Positions 1-8,936 are shown, numbered from the stretch's first letter. The stretch is DNA of 64,000 bases from JACMLD01 sp044227095 (GCA_044227095.1 JBGAFV010000001.1:2108001-2172000); one strand, 5' to 3'. The notes: a model not told the origin generated them from the sequence alone. Program-made: numbers and translations.

Positions 1-501
1 TCATAATTGTAGATTTAAAGTGATTAATAATTTTAGTTGTTATAAATAAAAAGTTTAGATAAAAAATATTTTCCCAGGCAGTGTAAATCGTATGCAGGCT
101 AGTAAATCGTGTAGAGTATATGAACAAGCAAAAGGAAGAATGGGGCAACGGCTCTTTTAATTTCTTACACCAGAGCTGGTGTGTTTGTTTTCATTTCTAA
201 CGCAAACATACAACGGCGTATTGCAGCCCGCAAATCAAATAAAGGCCTTTTTTACCATGCTAAAACGGTGGACTATGCAATGAAACCCTTTACAGTAAAG
301 GGTTTTAACATTTTTTTTGAATGACGCCCAAATGAAATAATAAGTGTATGTTAAACACAAAAAAAATTAAAAAAAGTATGCTGCCGGCTACAAATGCAGC
401 AGTCTGTTGAATTAATTACGATTAAAAAAAATAAATTTTGCTTTTATTGTTTGCATAAAATGATCAAAATGTTAACTGTTTAGCAATAACAATAAAATTT
501 T
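1..501. other. Gene-free leader with two hairpins
   Basis: No convincing protein gene is seen in these 500 bases; the longest plausible reading frame on the plus strand is about 26 codons from 120. Two inverted repeats stand out: ACACCAG-ag-CTGGTGT at 167-182, and a terminator-like hairpin at 283-305 followed by a T-rich run. The region lies 3' of the PAP2 gene on the other strand. A small RNA or the tail of a gene left of the window are both possible. Confidence 0.4.
283..319 (+). terminator. Terminator-like hairpin without a visible upstream gene
   Basis: A perfect 9-bp stem (AAACCCTTT at 283-291, AAAGGGTTT at 297-305) with a 5-base loop is followed by TAACATTTTTTTTG. This is the form of a plus-strand intrinsic terminator. 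No plus-strand CDS ends before it in the window, so it would end a short RNA or a transcript that begins to the left. Confidence 0.5.
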
Positions 502-1188
502 TCAGGAAAGCGGTGCTGTATTGTCGTAAGAAATTTTCTTTCGTATTTTCTTCAATATCATAAAAGCGAGTATTACCCACATAGCCGCAAAACAAAATCC
601 GCCAATAACATCTGTAGCATAATGTACATTTAATGCCACACGGCTAAGGCCAATAATAAGCGGGCATAAAACCAGGAAAAAGATAACCAGTTTTTTTCTT
701 GCTGTAGGAAGTATGTTATTGTGTACAAAATAAATAAGTATAGCACAGAAAATAAAAGAAGAGAGTGAGTGGCCGCTGGGAAAACTATAACCTGAAACAC
801 CTTTGATGACAGGCAGCTCCGGACGTTGCCTGTGAAAGAATTGTTTAATAGCAAACATCATGGCTGTACTGCTTATTGCAATAATTGCAGTGTCGATAGC
901 ATAAGCGTAATTTTTTTTACGGATAAGCACAATGATTAACACTACATAAGCCGGCAATAAAAAAGTGCTTGAACCCAAAAAAGTGATCCATTCCATCGCT
1001 TTAATAAAAGACGGAGATGAATGCGCAGCAAAGAAGTGAATAACATTGTTGTCAAAGGCATCTTCTTTTTCAGACACAGCTTCATGTGCAATAAATGAAA
1101 AAGTAAATAACGACAGCAGGAAGGCAATTGCTGTAACCAGTATTTCCAGCGGAACAAGCTTTAACAGGTTTTGTATTCTTTGCCTCAT
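502..1188 (-). CDS. PAP2-family membrane phosphatase
   Basis: This is a type 2 phosphatidic-acid phosphatase-like protein of 228 residues that probably dephosphorylates a lipid phosphate or undecaprenyl pyrophosphate at the inner membrane. All three family motifs are visible: KQFFHRQRP at about 115-123, PSGHS at 137-141 and SRVALNVHYATD at 182-193, with the catalytic histidine in the last. Several hydrophobic segments surround them. The frame is open up to 1302, but that start would overlap the ABC permease gene by 70 bases, so the ATG at 1188 is preferred. It lies 3' of the ABC exporter genes and could be cotranscribed with them. The substrate cannot be told from sequence. Confidence 0.85.
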   Translation of the reverse strand: MRQRIQNLLKLVPLEILVTAIAFLLSLFTFSFIAHEAVSEKEDAFDNNVIHFFAAHSSPSFIKAMEWITFLGSSTFLLPAYVVLIIVLIRKKNYAYAIDTAIIAISSTAMMFAIKQFFHRQRPELPVIKGVSGYSFPSGHSLSSFIFCAILIYFVHNNILPTARKKLVIFFLVLCPLIIGLSRVALNVHYATDVIGGFCFAAMWVILAFMILKKIRKKISYDNTAPLS

Positions 1189-1231
1189 GGTTTGAAAGAA
1201 CAAAGATGCAGCATTTATACTGCCTCTTAAA

Positions 1232-1978
1232 TTATTTAGAACTCCACTTAAACCACTTAATGCCCAGTATAGAAAAAACAACAGCATAAGCAATGGTAAC
1301 AAGCAATGCCATAGTATTTTCCTGGTTCCATAATGCTGGTTTCATACCAGCGGCAAGTATGGTTTCAACAGTTCCGTATGGAGACCATTTAGCTGCTTCT
1401 TTTACAGCAGGGCCCATTGCACCCAAACTTGCAAACATGCCCACCATAATAAAGAGGAAATACACAAGGCGTGTTACGGCATTTACTGTTTCTGCGTTTT
1501 TTATAAAACCAACTATTGCTTGTCCCAGGCCTAGGTATACTGCTCCACCAACAAATGCCATTACAAAACCAACTGCATAACCTGCAGGGCTAAGCGTAAT
1601 GCCATCGCCATAATGACCGGTGATAAAAACGCCAAGCGTAACAATTAAGATCATGGCGAGTTGTATGAGGAGCCTGCTGGCCATAATAGGCCACGCAGTA
1701 AGAGGGGCTACGCGAAGGCGTTGAAAGATACCCCTATCGCGGTCGCGGGCAATAGCGTTTGAATAACCCATCAACCCTATGGCATTAAGACCAATAGTTA
1801 TACCATTTGCCAATATAAAAGGGCCACCCAATTTAATGCCTTTCCACGCTAAAACAATAACTACAGGAATTAACAGAATAAGCATAACAGATTTTCGGTT
1901 ACGCCACTGCGTTGTAAAATCTGCACGGAGCAAAGAAGTTAAAACAGTTTTATTGGATGGTATGTTTGTAGTTAGCAT
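1232..1978 (-). CDS. ABC-2 type transporter permease
   Basis: This 248-residue integral membrane protein has about six hydrophobic segments and the arrangement of ABC-2 export permeases, with a short cytoplasmic N-terminus and a first helix at about 31-45. It begins 24 bases after the ATPase gene on the same strand, so the two should form one exporter, of the drug, antibiotic or Nod-factor type. The stretch ARDRDRGIFQRLRVAPL is typical of the coupling region in this family. The transported substrate is unknown. Confidence 0.85.
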   Translation of the reverse strand: MLTTNIPSNKTVLTSLLRADFTTQWRNRKSVMLILLIPVVIVLAWKGIKLGGPFILANGITIGLNAIGLMGYSNAIARDRDRGIFQRLRVAPLTAWPIMASRLLIQLAMILIVTLGVFITGHYGDGITLSPAGYAVGFVMAFVGGAVYLGLGQAIVGFIKNAETVNAVTRLVYFLFIMVGMFASLGAMGPAVKEAAKWSPYGTVETILAAGMKPALWNQENTMALLVTIAYAVVFSILGIKWFKWSSK

Positions 1979-2002
1979 CTTTTAGTTGTTGTGTTGATTT
2001 GA

Positions 2003-2782
2003 TTATGAACGAACGGTGCTGCCTGTGAGTCCGATGAATACATCTTCAAGTGTTATTTTTCCTTTGCGGGAAGCATTGATGACTTCCGGATCGTTTTTAT
2101 GTTTGTCTACAAGTACTTGCGGAGTATCAGTAGCAATTATTCTTCCGTGATCAATAATGGCAATGCGATCGCAAACCGCTTCTGCTTCTTCCATTGAATG
2201 TGTGGTGAGGAGTATAGCGTGATTGTTATCCCGCATACTTTCCATTCTTACCCATAACTGGCGGCGTGATTGTGGATCTAAACCTGTTGTGGGCTCATCG
2301 AGCAAGACAAGCGGTGGATTATGTATAGTGGCAATAACAAGAGAAACACGTTGTTGCTGTCCGCCAGATAGCTGACCAAATCTTTTTTTTGCAGCATCAT
2401 CCAGTTTTATATCCGCTAATATGGTAGCCAGTTTTTCTTTTGTAAGCGGCACTCCGTGAATGCCTGCATACAATTGCAAAATTTCTGATACAGTTAGCTC
2501 TGGTTGAAAATTGGTGGCTTGTAATTGTACACCAAGATTGGCACGGGCATGCAGCGGATTTTCTTTTGCATTATAACCGGCAACGGTGATTGTGCCCGAG
2601 TGATAATGCAATAAACCTTCTACCGAACTTAATGTACTTGTTTTGCCAGCGCCATTTGGGCCGAGCAAACCAAAAATTTCTCCGGGCCTTACTTCAAAAG
2701 AAACATTGTTTACCGCCTGGAAATTTCCGTAGTAAACATTAAGCGAATCTACCTTTAAGGCAATATTATCCTGTTCCTGCAT
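2003..2782 (-). CDS. ABC transporter ATP-binding protein
   Basis: This 259-residue ATPase energises the ABC-2 permease encoded next to it. Walker A (GPNGAGKTS, 41-49), signature (LSGGQQQR, 138-145), Walker B with the catalytic Glu (LVLLDEP, 158-164) and the switch His (TTHS, 193-196) are all intact. The size and the C-terminal tail fit the DrrA/CcmA-like subgroup of export ATPases. It is the first gene of a probable three-gene minus-strand unit with the permease and the PAP2 phosphatase. Confidence 0.92.
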   Translation of the reverse strand: MQEQDNIALKVDSLNVYYGNFQAVNNVSFEVRPGEIFGLLGPNGAGKTSTLSSVEGLLHYHSGTITVAGYNAKENPLHARANLGVQLQATNFQPELTVSEILQLYAGIHGVPLTKEKLATILADIKLDDAAKKRFGQLSGGQQQRVSLVIATIHNPPLVLLDEPTTGLDPQSRRQLWVRMESMRDNNHAILLTTHSMEEAEAVCDRIAIIDHGRIIATDTPQVLVDKHKNDPEVINASRKGKITLEDVFIGLTGSTVRS

Positions 2783-2886
2783 TGTATAAAACTATTGAAG
2801 TTGAAAATGTGTATATGAAATTATTGCTGGCTAAGGTATTTAATTTACAGTTTGCGGAGCAAAAGCTTTAAGTCCGTTATATGCAT

Positions 2887-2898
2887 TTTACCGGTAAA
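2887..2898. promoter_or_regulatory. Perfect 12-bp palindrome upstream of the kdgF-like gene
   Basis: TTTACCGGTAAA reads the same on both strands. A related half site, CGGTAAA, follows about 20 bases later. It sits about 95 bases upstream of a TAnnTTTG element and about 140 bases before the cupin gene, a reasonable place for a regulator site. The regulator is not known. Confidence 0.3.
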
Positions 2899-2991
2899 CG
2901 GCAGATTGAATCGGTAAAAGAACAAGAATTTATAATCATAAAACATTCGGTTGCCAATAACACTGTATATTTTCAGCACAGTTTATTGGTT

Positions 2992-2999
2992 TATCTTTG
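2992..2999 (+). promoter_or_regulatory. Bacteroidota -7 element TATCTTTG for the kdgF-like gene
   Basis: The octamer matches the Bacteroidota TAnnTTTG consensus and lies 41 bases before the ATG at 3041. No clear TTTG -33 box is seen at the expected distance, so the assignment is tentative. Confidence 0.4.
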
Positions 3000-3040
3000 G
3001 CCGCACCAATCTTTAAATATATTTTCTTCAATAAAAAATT

Positions 3041-3382
3041 ATGCATACGCCTTCATTTCAATTGAATAAAGAACTACCGTGGGAAGACATGAAAAACGGA
3101 ACACAAAGACAGTTGTTTGGATACGATGATAAAGTAATGATGCTAAAAATAAAATTTGAAAAAGGTGCAGTAGGCGCAATGCACCATCACCCGCATAGCC
3201 AGGTTACCTATATAGAAAGCGGTGTTTTTGATATGACGATTGATAATATTACACAACGCCTGCATGCGGGCGACGGATATTATGTATTGCCCGGTTTGGT
3301 GCATGGCATTACTTGTGTAGAACCCGGTATGCTGGTAGATGTGTTTAGTCCGCATAGGGAAGATTTTTTGGCTAAGCGGTAA
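3041..3382 (+). CDS. kdgF: KdgF-like cupin protein
   Basis: This is a single-domain cupin of 113 residues. The metal-ligand pattern of KdgF is present: His48, His50 and Gln54 in HHHPHSQ, and His88 in LVHGI. The C-terminal VFSPHREDF is also characteristic of KdgF-type proteins. KdgF converts 4,5-unsaturated uronates, the products of pectin or alginate breakdown, to linear ketonised forms. The GH105 gene at 22084 would release such unsaturated sugars, and the rhamnose genes follow next, so this role fits the locus. The family is broad, and a different small-molecule role cannot be excluded. It stands alone, upstream of the convergent gntR gene. Confidence 0.7.
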   Translation: MHTPSFQLNKELPWEDMKNGTQRQLFGYDDKVMMLKIKFEKGAVGAMHHHPHSQVTYIESGVFDMTIDNITQRLHAGDGYYVLPGLVHGITCVEPGMLVDVFSPHREDFLAKR

Positions 3383-3507
3383 AAAGAGAAAAAGAGATTT
3401 TTTCGCCCGACGCAGGAGAGATCTGAACGACTTGCAAAAGCAGTGGTTAAATTTTTATCGCACAGAGAAAACAGAGAAAGCAGAGCGTTTTTTCAACATA
3501 GATATGC

Positions 3508-3535
3508 TGTACAAGTGAGTGACACAACGATGTTG
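3508..3535 (+). repeat. Dispersed repeat, degenerate copy
   Basis: This copy begins TGTACAAGTG and ends CAACGATGTTG, matching the copy at 8495. The middle is diverged: AAGTGAGTGACAC instead of AAGTGTGCGACGC. It lies in the 226-base spacer between the kdgF-like and gntR genes, next to a stretch of CAGAGAAA-type words. Confidence 0.6.
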
Positions 3536-3608
3536 CACAAAGAACCAATGCTTGTAAAAAACTATTCCTATTAATTTTTATAATCCTTCAAAATCGTGGT
3601 TCAGACGA

Positions 3609-4646
3609 TTACAAAGATGTTCTGAGTGTAAGATGAAAAGGTATGGCAATATGTTCTTTTGAATTTTCCAGCACAAGCTGCGCAGCTTTTTCGCCCATCA
3701 TTTGAAAATCTGTAGATATAGTAGTAATGCCGTTGAGAATAATTTTTTTCATGGGCGTTTCATTGTACGATATAACGCCTACGTGTTTGCCCACTTTCAT
3801 TTTTGTGGCGAGTATTTTTTCAATCAGTATAACCAAATCGTTTTCCATAAGGTTAATATAGGCCTCGCCTTCTTTTATAGGTTCAGACGCTATATCATGC
3901 ACTATTTTACTATTAAATGCATATTGCTGGCAAAACCTGTAAAAACCTTTTAGTATTTCCTGCGGATGATAAGTGTATTCGGGAAAAATAATTTTAAGTG
4001 TATTGTATTTGCTTAAATGCTCCAGCGCTTGCTCCAGTGCTTCATAAATATCTTTTTCAAAGTTTTCATACACTGCACTGTACTCGCCGGCTATACCGGG
4101 CAACAACAGATCCAGCAGTATTAATTTTTCTTTGGGTATTGTATTGATGATCTCGTACGCATTTTCGCCACCATCCATAAAATGAGGGATGATAACATAA
4201 TGCGTGTAATCATCTCTTCTGTTTGTTAGCAATTTTTTAAACAGGGCAAAATCATTGTTGTAGATATAAAAGTCTATAGAAGCCGTATCGCCCAATGCTG
4301 ATACAAAAGCATCGTAAATAATTTTTTTGTGCGGACTTAATTTATTGAAGAGAAGAAAAATTTTCAGTTGCTGGTTAAGTTCGGTGGTCTTCACAAAATA
4401 ACCTTTGCCGGGCACAGAACCCAAAACGCCAATCTTCTTAAGGTGTTTGTAACCTTTTTCTGCCGTATCCCGTGAGATTTCAAATTCAAAACTCAGTTCA
4501 TTAATAGAAGGAAGAATCTCATCTTTCTGCAACCTGCCTTCTGCAATGGCTTTTACAATAGAATTTGCCAGCTGCAGGTATTTTGGAGTGGCAGAATAAT
4601 AATCAATAAACAGGTGATGAAATATGGAATCTTTTTTCATTTGCAC
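3609..4646 (-). CDS. GntR-type regulator with LacI-like sensor domain
   Basis: The protein has 345 residues. Residues about 18-85 form a GntR winged helix, with the family pattern LPSINELSFEFEISRDTAEK followed by the wing GSVPGKGYFV. The rest, about 95-345, resembles the periplasmic-binding-protein fold used as a sugar sensor by LacI-type regulators. It is transcribed divergently from rhaT and the rhamnose genes, so control of rhamnose or rhamnogalacturonan use is the likely job, with L-rhamnose or a pathway intermediate as inducer. A candidate operator half lies 70 bases upstream of its start (4716-4733). GntR DNA binding with a LacI-like sensor is a usual combination in Bacteroidota. The exact effector is inferred from context only. 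Confidence 0.8.
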   Translation of the reverse strand: MQMKKDSIFHHLFIDYYSATPKYLQLANSIVKAIAEGRLQKDEILPSINELSFEFEISRDTAEKGYKHLKKIGVLGSVPGKGYFVKTTELNQQLKIFLLFNKLSPHKKIIYDAFVSALGDTASIDFYIYNNDFALFKKLLTNRRDDYTHYVIIPHFMDGGENAYEIINTIPKEKLILLDLLLPGIAGEYSAVYENFEKDIYEALEQALEHLSKYNTLKIIFPEYTYHPQEILKGFYRFCQQYAFNSKIVHDIASEPIKEGEAYINLMENDLVILIEKILATKMKVGKHVGVISYNETPMKKIILNGITTISTDFQMMGEKAAQLVLENSKEHIAIPFHLTLRTSL

Positions 4647-4715
4647 TGCAATCTATAAAGTTTTCAACGCAAGGGTACGATACAAGGTTTTATTTATGGC
4701 ATGCGGCCTCGTTTT

Positions 4716-4733
4716 TTTACGCAATCGTTCCCA
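4716..4733. promoter_or_regulatory. Candidate operator shared with the susC upstream region
   Basis: TTTACGCAATCG at 4716-4727 is identical to the left half of the perfect palindrome before susC (16616-16627). The right half here is degenerate. It lies between the divergent gntR and rhaT genes, closer to gntR. LacI-family operators such as the PurR box have the same form, with a central CG flanked by AA and TT. Confidence 0.45.
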
Positions 4734-4847
4734 AAAGAGCAAAGGACGTCTGTTATAAAACCGTAGTAAAAATTACGGCAAAATAATTTCAAAAAAACAT
4801 GATGGTACATGATAGATAGAATGGTGCTATCTGCTACATTTACCCGT

Positions 4848-4855
4848 TATTTTTG
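4848..4855 (+). promoter_or_regulatory. Bacteroidota -7 element TATTTTTG for rhaT
   Basis: This TAnnTTTG match lies 26 bases before the rhaT ATG at 4881, giving a short leader. The -33 box is not clear. Confidence 0.4.
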
Positions 4856-4880
4856 CAAGCCATATAGAAAATTACAAAAC

Positions 4881-5975
4881 ATGGGTGTTATACTGGGTGT
4901 CATTTTTCACTTTATTGGCGGTTTTGCCTCCGGAAGTTTTTATATTCCTTATAAGAAAGTAAAAGGTTGGGCCTGGGAAAGTTACTGGATAGTAGGTGGC
5001 CTTTTTTCTTGGTTAATTGTTCCACCACTGGCAGCATGGCTTACTATACCAGGTTTTGCAGATATAATAAAGCAAACCAGCAGCGGTGCCATCGGCCTTG
5101 CATTTTTCTTCGGCCTTTTATGGGGCATTGGCGGATTAACTTACGGACTTGGCGTACGTTATCTTGGCGTTTCGCTGGGCAGCAGTATTATATTGGGTTT
5201 ATGTATGGTTTTCGGTGCACTTATCCCTTCCATTTATTACGATATGTTTCCAAAGGATGGTAAGGATACATTTAGCATGCTTACCGGTTCTACATGGGGA
5301 CTAACCGTTTTATTTGGCCTTGCATTGTGCGTTGTTGGAATTATTTTTTGCGGAAAAGCAGGCACTATGAAAGAGAAACAACTTTCTGCTACTGTTGCCA
5401 CAGATCCGCATGGCGTTAAAGTTGCTACAGAATACAAATTTGGCCTCGGCCTTCTTGTGTCAATCATATCTGGCGTGTTAAGCGCATGTTTCAATTTTGG
5501 ATTGGAAGCCGGGAAGCCAATGGCAGAAACTGCCAACATGTTATGGAAGAATGCCCACCCCGGACAGGGAGAATTTTTATTTCAGAACAATGTTACCTAT
5601 GTGGTTGTATTATGGGGAGGGTTAACCACCAATTTTATATGGTGCATGATGTTAAATGCACGCAATAAAACTTTTGGGGATTATACCAATTCTAAAACGC
5701 CGCTTGTATCCAATTATATTTTTGCTGCGCTTGCCGGTATTACATGGTTTTTGCAATTCTTTTTTTATGGCATGGGCGAAAGTAAACTGGGCAACGGCGC
5801 AAGTTCGTGGATACTGCATATGGCGTTTATCATTCTTACCGCCAATATGTGGGGCATTGTTTTAAAAGAATGGAAAGGCGTAAATGAAAAAACAACAAGA
5901 ATGATTGCACTGGGCATAATAACTATTATTATTTCAGTACTGGTAGTAGGTTATGGAAACTCATTGCACGGATAA
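4881..5975 (+). CDS. rhaT: L-rhamnose-proton symporter RhaT
   Basis: This 364-residue integral membrane protein has about ten helices and imports L-rhamnose with a proton. Similarity to enterobacterial RhaT runs throughout, for example GSFYIPYKKVKGWAWESYW near the N-terminus, RYLGVSLGSSIILG, and WFLQFFFYGMGE and SSWILHM near the C-terminus. The reading frame is open from 4809, but the family starts at the MGVILG methionine, so ATG 4881 is used. It is the first gene of the plus-strand rhamnose cluster and is divergent from gntR. Confidence 0.93.
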   Translation: MGVILGVIFHFIGGFASGSFYIPYKKVKGWAWESYWIVGGLFSWLIVPPLAAWLTIPGFADIIKQTSSGAIGLAFFFGLLWGIGGLTYGLGVRYLGVSLGSSIILGLCMVFGALIPSIYYDMFPKDGKDTFSMLTGSTWGLTVLFGLALCVVGIIFCGKAGTMKEKQLSATVATDPHGVKVATEYKFGLGLLVSIISGVLSACFNFGLEAGKPMAETANMLWKNAHPGQGEFLFQNNVTYVVVLWGGLTTNFIWCMMLNARNKTFGDYTNSKTPLVSNYIFAALAGITWFLQFFFYGMGESKLGNGASSWILHMAFIILTANMWGIVLKEWKGVNEKTTRMIALGIITIIISVLVVGYGNSLHG

Positions 5976-6126
5976 TGAAGGGTAAGTGAACTAGCGAGTG
6001 ATTGCTTTATTTAACAAAAGTTATTTTTTAGCATGTAAAATAGATATGACGGAGCTGGCTTGTAGCTAAAATCTTGTAGTTAGCAGCTTTTTATAAAATA
6101 TTTGATAACCAGAAAAAGACATAACC

Positions 6127-8271
6127 ATGTCAGTTAGTACAAAAGAGTTTAAGCATGTAAGCTATTTGTGGGATGAAAAAAAAGCAGCGGAGCTTGCAGG
6201 AGATGAAGTTGGCCTGTTGATCTATCGCTCTAATTTGCTTGGTGCAGATTTGCGCTTAACCAATTACGGTGGCGGCAATACATCTTGCAAAGCCATTGCA
6301 AAAAATCCCTTAACAGGTGTAGAAACAGAAGTAATGTGGGTGAAGGGTTCTGGCGGAGATATAGGAACATTGAAAAAAAGCGGATTGGCTGCCTTGTATA
6401 TGGATCGTTTGCTCAGCCTGAAAAATATTTATCGCGGACTGGCTTATGAAGATGAAATGGTAGAACTGTTTAATCATTGCATTTATGATCTTGCTTCTAA
6501 GGCACCTTCTATAGATACGGCATTGCACGGATTTCTTCCGTTTAAACATATAGATCACCTGCATCCAGATGCTGCTATTGCCATTGCAGCAGCCAAAGAC
6601 GGAAAAAAAATTACGCAGGAATTGTTTAACGGCACCATTGGTTGGGTAGAATGGCAAAAGCCTGGTTTTGATTTGGGATTGAAATTGAAAAAATGTTTGG
6701 ATGAAAACCCGGGTATACGTGGTATAATGCTGGGTTCCCATGGTTTGTTTACCTGGGGCGATACAGCTTATGAAAGTTATATCAATACACTTGAAGTAAT
6801 AGAACGTTGTGCAGAATACCTGCAGGATAATTATGGTAAGAAAGGGCCGGTGTTTGGCGGACAACAATTGCAATCATTACCAAAAGAAGAACGATTGAGG
6901 CAGGCTGCCGCATTGGCGCCGGTATTGCGTGGCTTTTGCAGCAGTGCAGATTTGGGTTCCCCTTCAGGGATTAGGGGCATGATTGGACATTTTACAGATG
7001 ATGACCGTGTGTTGGAATTTATCAACTCAAAAGATTTGGGAAGACTTGCTCCTTTGGGTACAAGCTGTCCGGATCATTTTCTGCGTACAAAAATTAGCCC
7101 GCTGGTACTTGAACTTAAAGCCGGCGATGATCTAAGCAATACAAAAGCCATTAAAGAAAAACTTGCTCCAGCGTTTGAGGCTTACCGTAAAATGTATGCA
7201 GATTACTACAACACCTGCAAACATCCAAACAGCCCTGCTATGCGTGATGCAAACCCGGTGGTAATACTTTATCCCGGCGTAGGCATGTTTACTTTTGCAA
7301 AAGACAAACAGACAGCAAGGGTAGCAGCGGAGTTTTACATTAACGCTATTAATGTAATGAAAGGTGCGGAAGCAATTTCAGAATATACATCATTACCTCG
7401 TCAGGAGGCTTTTAACATTGAATACTGGTTGCTGGAAGAAGCAAAATTGCAGCGTATGCCAAAACCAAAAGCCCTAACCGGACGTATTGCATTGGTTACT
7501 GGCAGTGCAGGTGGTATTGGTAAAGCGATAGCACAAAAATTTGCAGACGAAGGTGCATGCATTGTAGTGAATGATAATGATGCAGAACGTTTGTCAGCTG
7601 CAAGAGAAAGTTTTCAGAAACAATATGGTAAAGATGTGTTTACAGATGTGGTGCTGGATGTAACAAAGAAAGATGATATAGATAAAGCATATAGCGAAGC
7701 TGCACTTGCTTTTGGTGGAGTAGATATTGTAGTGAATTGTGCTGGCCTTTCCATTTCTAAACCAATAGAAGAACATACAGAAAAGGATTGGGACATTTTA
7801 TACGATGTATTGGTAAAAGGACAATTCTTTATTACGCAAGGCGCTGTTGAAGTAATGCGTAAGCAGGATATTGGCGGCGATATACTAAACATTGTAAGTA
7901 AGAATGCATTGGTATCTGGGCCTAACAATGCAGGATATGGATCTGCAAAAGCTGCGCAAATACATTTAAGCAGGCTGAATGCTGCTGAACTGGGAAAAGA
8001 TAAAATTCGTGTGAATACGGTTAATCCGGATGCTGTTATTTCTGACAGTAAAATATGGGCTGGTGCATGGGCAGAAGGAAGGGCGAAAGCTTATGGAGTT
8101 AAAGTAGAAGAGTTGCCTGCATATTATGCAAAGCGTACATTATTAAATGAAATTATTTTGCCGGTTGATATTGCCAATGCATGTTTTGCATTTGTAGGCG
8201 GTTTATTAAGTAAATCTACAGGTAATGTATTGAATGTAGATGGTGGGGTGGCAATGGCGTTTGTGAGGTAA
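6127..8271 (+). CDS. rhaEW: Bifunctional rhamnulose-1-phosphate aldolase / lactaldehyde dehydrogenase (RhaEW type)
   Basis: The 714-residue protein is a fusion. Residues 1 to about 430 are a class II aldolase domain with the metal-site pattern HIDHLHP (141-147) and GSHG (203-206). Residues about 450-714 are a short-chain dehydrogenase with the NAD-binding TGSAGGIG (458-465) and the catalytic pair Tyr604-Lys608. Family members (YuxG/RhaEW) split L-rhamnulose-1-phosphate into DHAP and L-lactaldehyde and oxidise the lactaldehyde to L-lactate. The neighbours agree: rhaT before it, rhaM, rhaI, a kinase and lutABC after it. The full length equals that of known fusions, so it is not truncated. Confidence 0.92.
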   Translation: MSVSTKEFKHVSYLWDEKKAAELAGDEVGLLIYRSNLLGADLRLTNYGGGNTSCKAIAKNPLTGVETEVMWVKGSGGDIGTLKKSGLAALYMDRLLSLKNIYRGLAYEDEMVELFNHCIYDLASKAPSIDTALHGFLPFKHIDHLHPDAAIAIAAAKDGKKITQELFNGTIGWVEWQKPGFDLGLKLKKCLDENPGIRGIMLGSHGLFTWGDTAYESYINTLEVIERCAEYLQDNYGKKGPVFGGQQLQSLPKEERLRQAAALAPVLRGFCSSADLGSPSGIRGMIGHFTDDDRVLEFINSKDLGRLAPLGTSCPDHFLRTKISPLVLELKAGDDLSNTKAIKEKLAPAFEAYRKMYADYYNTCKHPNSPAMRDANPVVILYPGVGMFTFAKDKQTARVAAEFYINAINVMKGAEAISEYTSLPRQEAFNIEYWLLEEAKLQRMPKPKALTGRIALVTGSAGGIGKAIAQKFADEGACIVVNDNDAERLSAARESFQKQYGKDVFTDVVLDVTKKDDIDKAYSEAALAFGGVDIVVNCAGLSISKPIEEHTEKDWDILYDVLVKGQFFITQGAVEVMRKQDIGGDILNIVSKNALVSGPNNAGYGSAKAAQIHLSRLNAAELGKDKIRVNTVNPDAVISDSKIWAGAWAEGRAKAYGVKVEELPAYYAKRTLLNEIILPVDIANACFAFVGGLLSKSTGNVLNVDGGVAMAFVR

Positions 8272-8429
8272 GAAAGCTGTTAGTTTTTAGCTGCAAGCTG
8301 CAAGTAAGAAGCTGCGAGTTATTAACGTTGAGCTATGAGCAAGAAAGCTACAAGTTGCAAGCAACAAGTTCCGCCGCCGTAGTCGGTGTCCTCACCGGCT
8401 ATCGCTAAAAAACATAAATTGTATTTCTT

Positions 8430-8487
8430 AGCCCAGAAAGGGGGTAATATAAATAGCCATGGGCATAGCCCGGGGATGCCGAATAAA
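8430..8487 (+). repeat. REP-like hairpin element, copy A
   Basis: The element begins AGCCCAGAAAGGGGGTAAT and then has TATAAATAG and a palindromic GGGCATAGCCC at 8461-8471. The same opening occurs at 12553 and 14198. Its place within a sugar-catabolic cluster and its lack of coding suggest a repetitive extragenic palindrome. No RAYT transposase is in the window. Confidence 0.7.
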
Positions 8488-8494
8488 GATTTAC

Positions 8495-8523
8495 AGTACA
8501 AGTGTGCGACGCAACGATGTTGA
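8495..8523 (+). repeat. Dispersed repeat with core AAGTGTGCGACGC
   Basis: The core is identical to copies at 44918-44930 (same strand) and 28066-28078 (opposite strand). A degenerate copy lies at 3508. All four are intergenic. Here it directly follows REP-like copy A. Confidence 0.7.
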
Positions 8524-8621
8524 ATGCAATACAAATGTGCGGCTAATAAAATTTGTACAAACAAAACCAAATTTAAAATTATTGCTGGCTAGTAGCTAGC
8601 AGCTAAAAGCCAGGACTTCTC

Positions 8622-8936
8622 ATGTTTAGAATAGCTTTCAAAATGCAATTGTTTAAAGGATACGACGCCGAATATAAAAAACGGCACGATGAACTATGGC
8701 CCGAATTAAAATCATTATTAAAAGCAGCGGGTATTAGCGAGTATTCTATTTTTTTAGATGAAACTACCAATAGCCTGTTTGGTGTTTTAAAAGCAGTTGA
8801 TCCAAAAGCGCTGGATGATTTACCATCGAAAGCGGTAATGCAGCGCTGGTGGCAATACATGGGCGATATTATGGAAAGCAATCCCGACAATTCTCCGGTT
8901 AGTGTACCTTTAAAAGAAGTTTTTTATCTACCATAA
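8622..8936 (+). CDS. rhaM: L-rhamnose mutarotase
   Basis: This 104-residue protein interconverts the alpha and beta anomers of L-rhamnose, feeding the isomerase. The match to RhaM is strong over the whole length: RHDELWPEL with the catalytic His22, QRWWQYMGDIM, NPDNSPVS and the terminal EVFYLP. Family members have about 104 residues. It is followed after 11 bases by the rhamnose isomerase gene. Confidence 0.95.
   Translation: MFRIAFKMQLFKGYDAEYKKRHDELWPELKSLLKAAGISEYSIFLDETTNSLFGVLKAVDPKALDDLPSKAVMQRWWQYMGDIMESNPDNSPVSVPLKEVFYLP

Larger units (their letters stand above)
8272..8621. other. 350-base repeat-filled spacer between rhaEW and rhaM
   Basis: No gene is seen. An outer inverted repeat (TTTTAGCTGCAAGC at 8285-8298 against 8595-8608, 13 of 14 matching) encloses AGCTGCAAG-type words, a REP-like hairpin element (8430-8487) and a dispersed repeat (8495-8523). 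It looks like repeated elements nested in one spacer inside a functional gene cluster. Confidence 0.7.

Noticed and set aside
1293..1580. 95-codon plus-strand frame opposite the ABC permease
   Set aside because: It is antisense to a well-supported gene and has no recognisable features.
2881..3069. 62-codon plus-strand frame upstream of the kdgF-like gene
   Set aside because: It overlaps the promoter and the start of the cupin gene and looks like a chance frame.
6310..6873. 187-codon minus-strand frame inside rhaEW
   Set aside because: It lies fully inside a clear enzyme gene and reads as a Cys-, Phe- and His-rich shadow.
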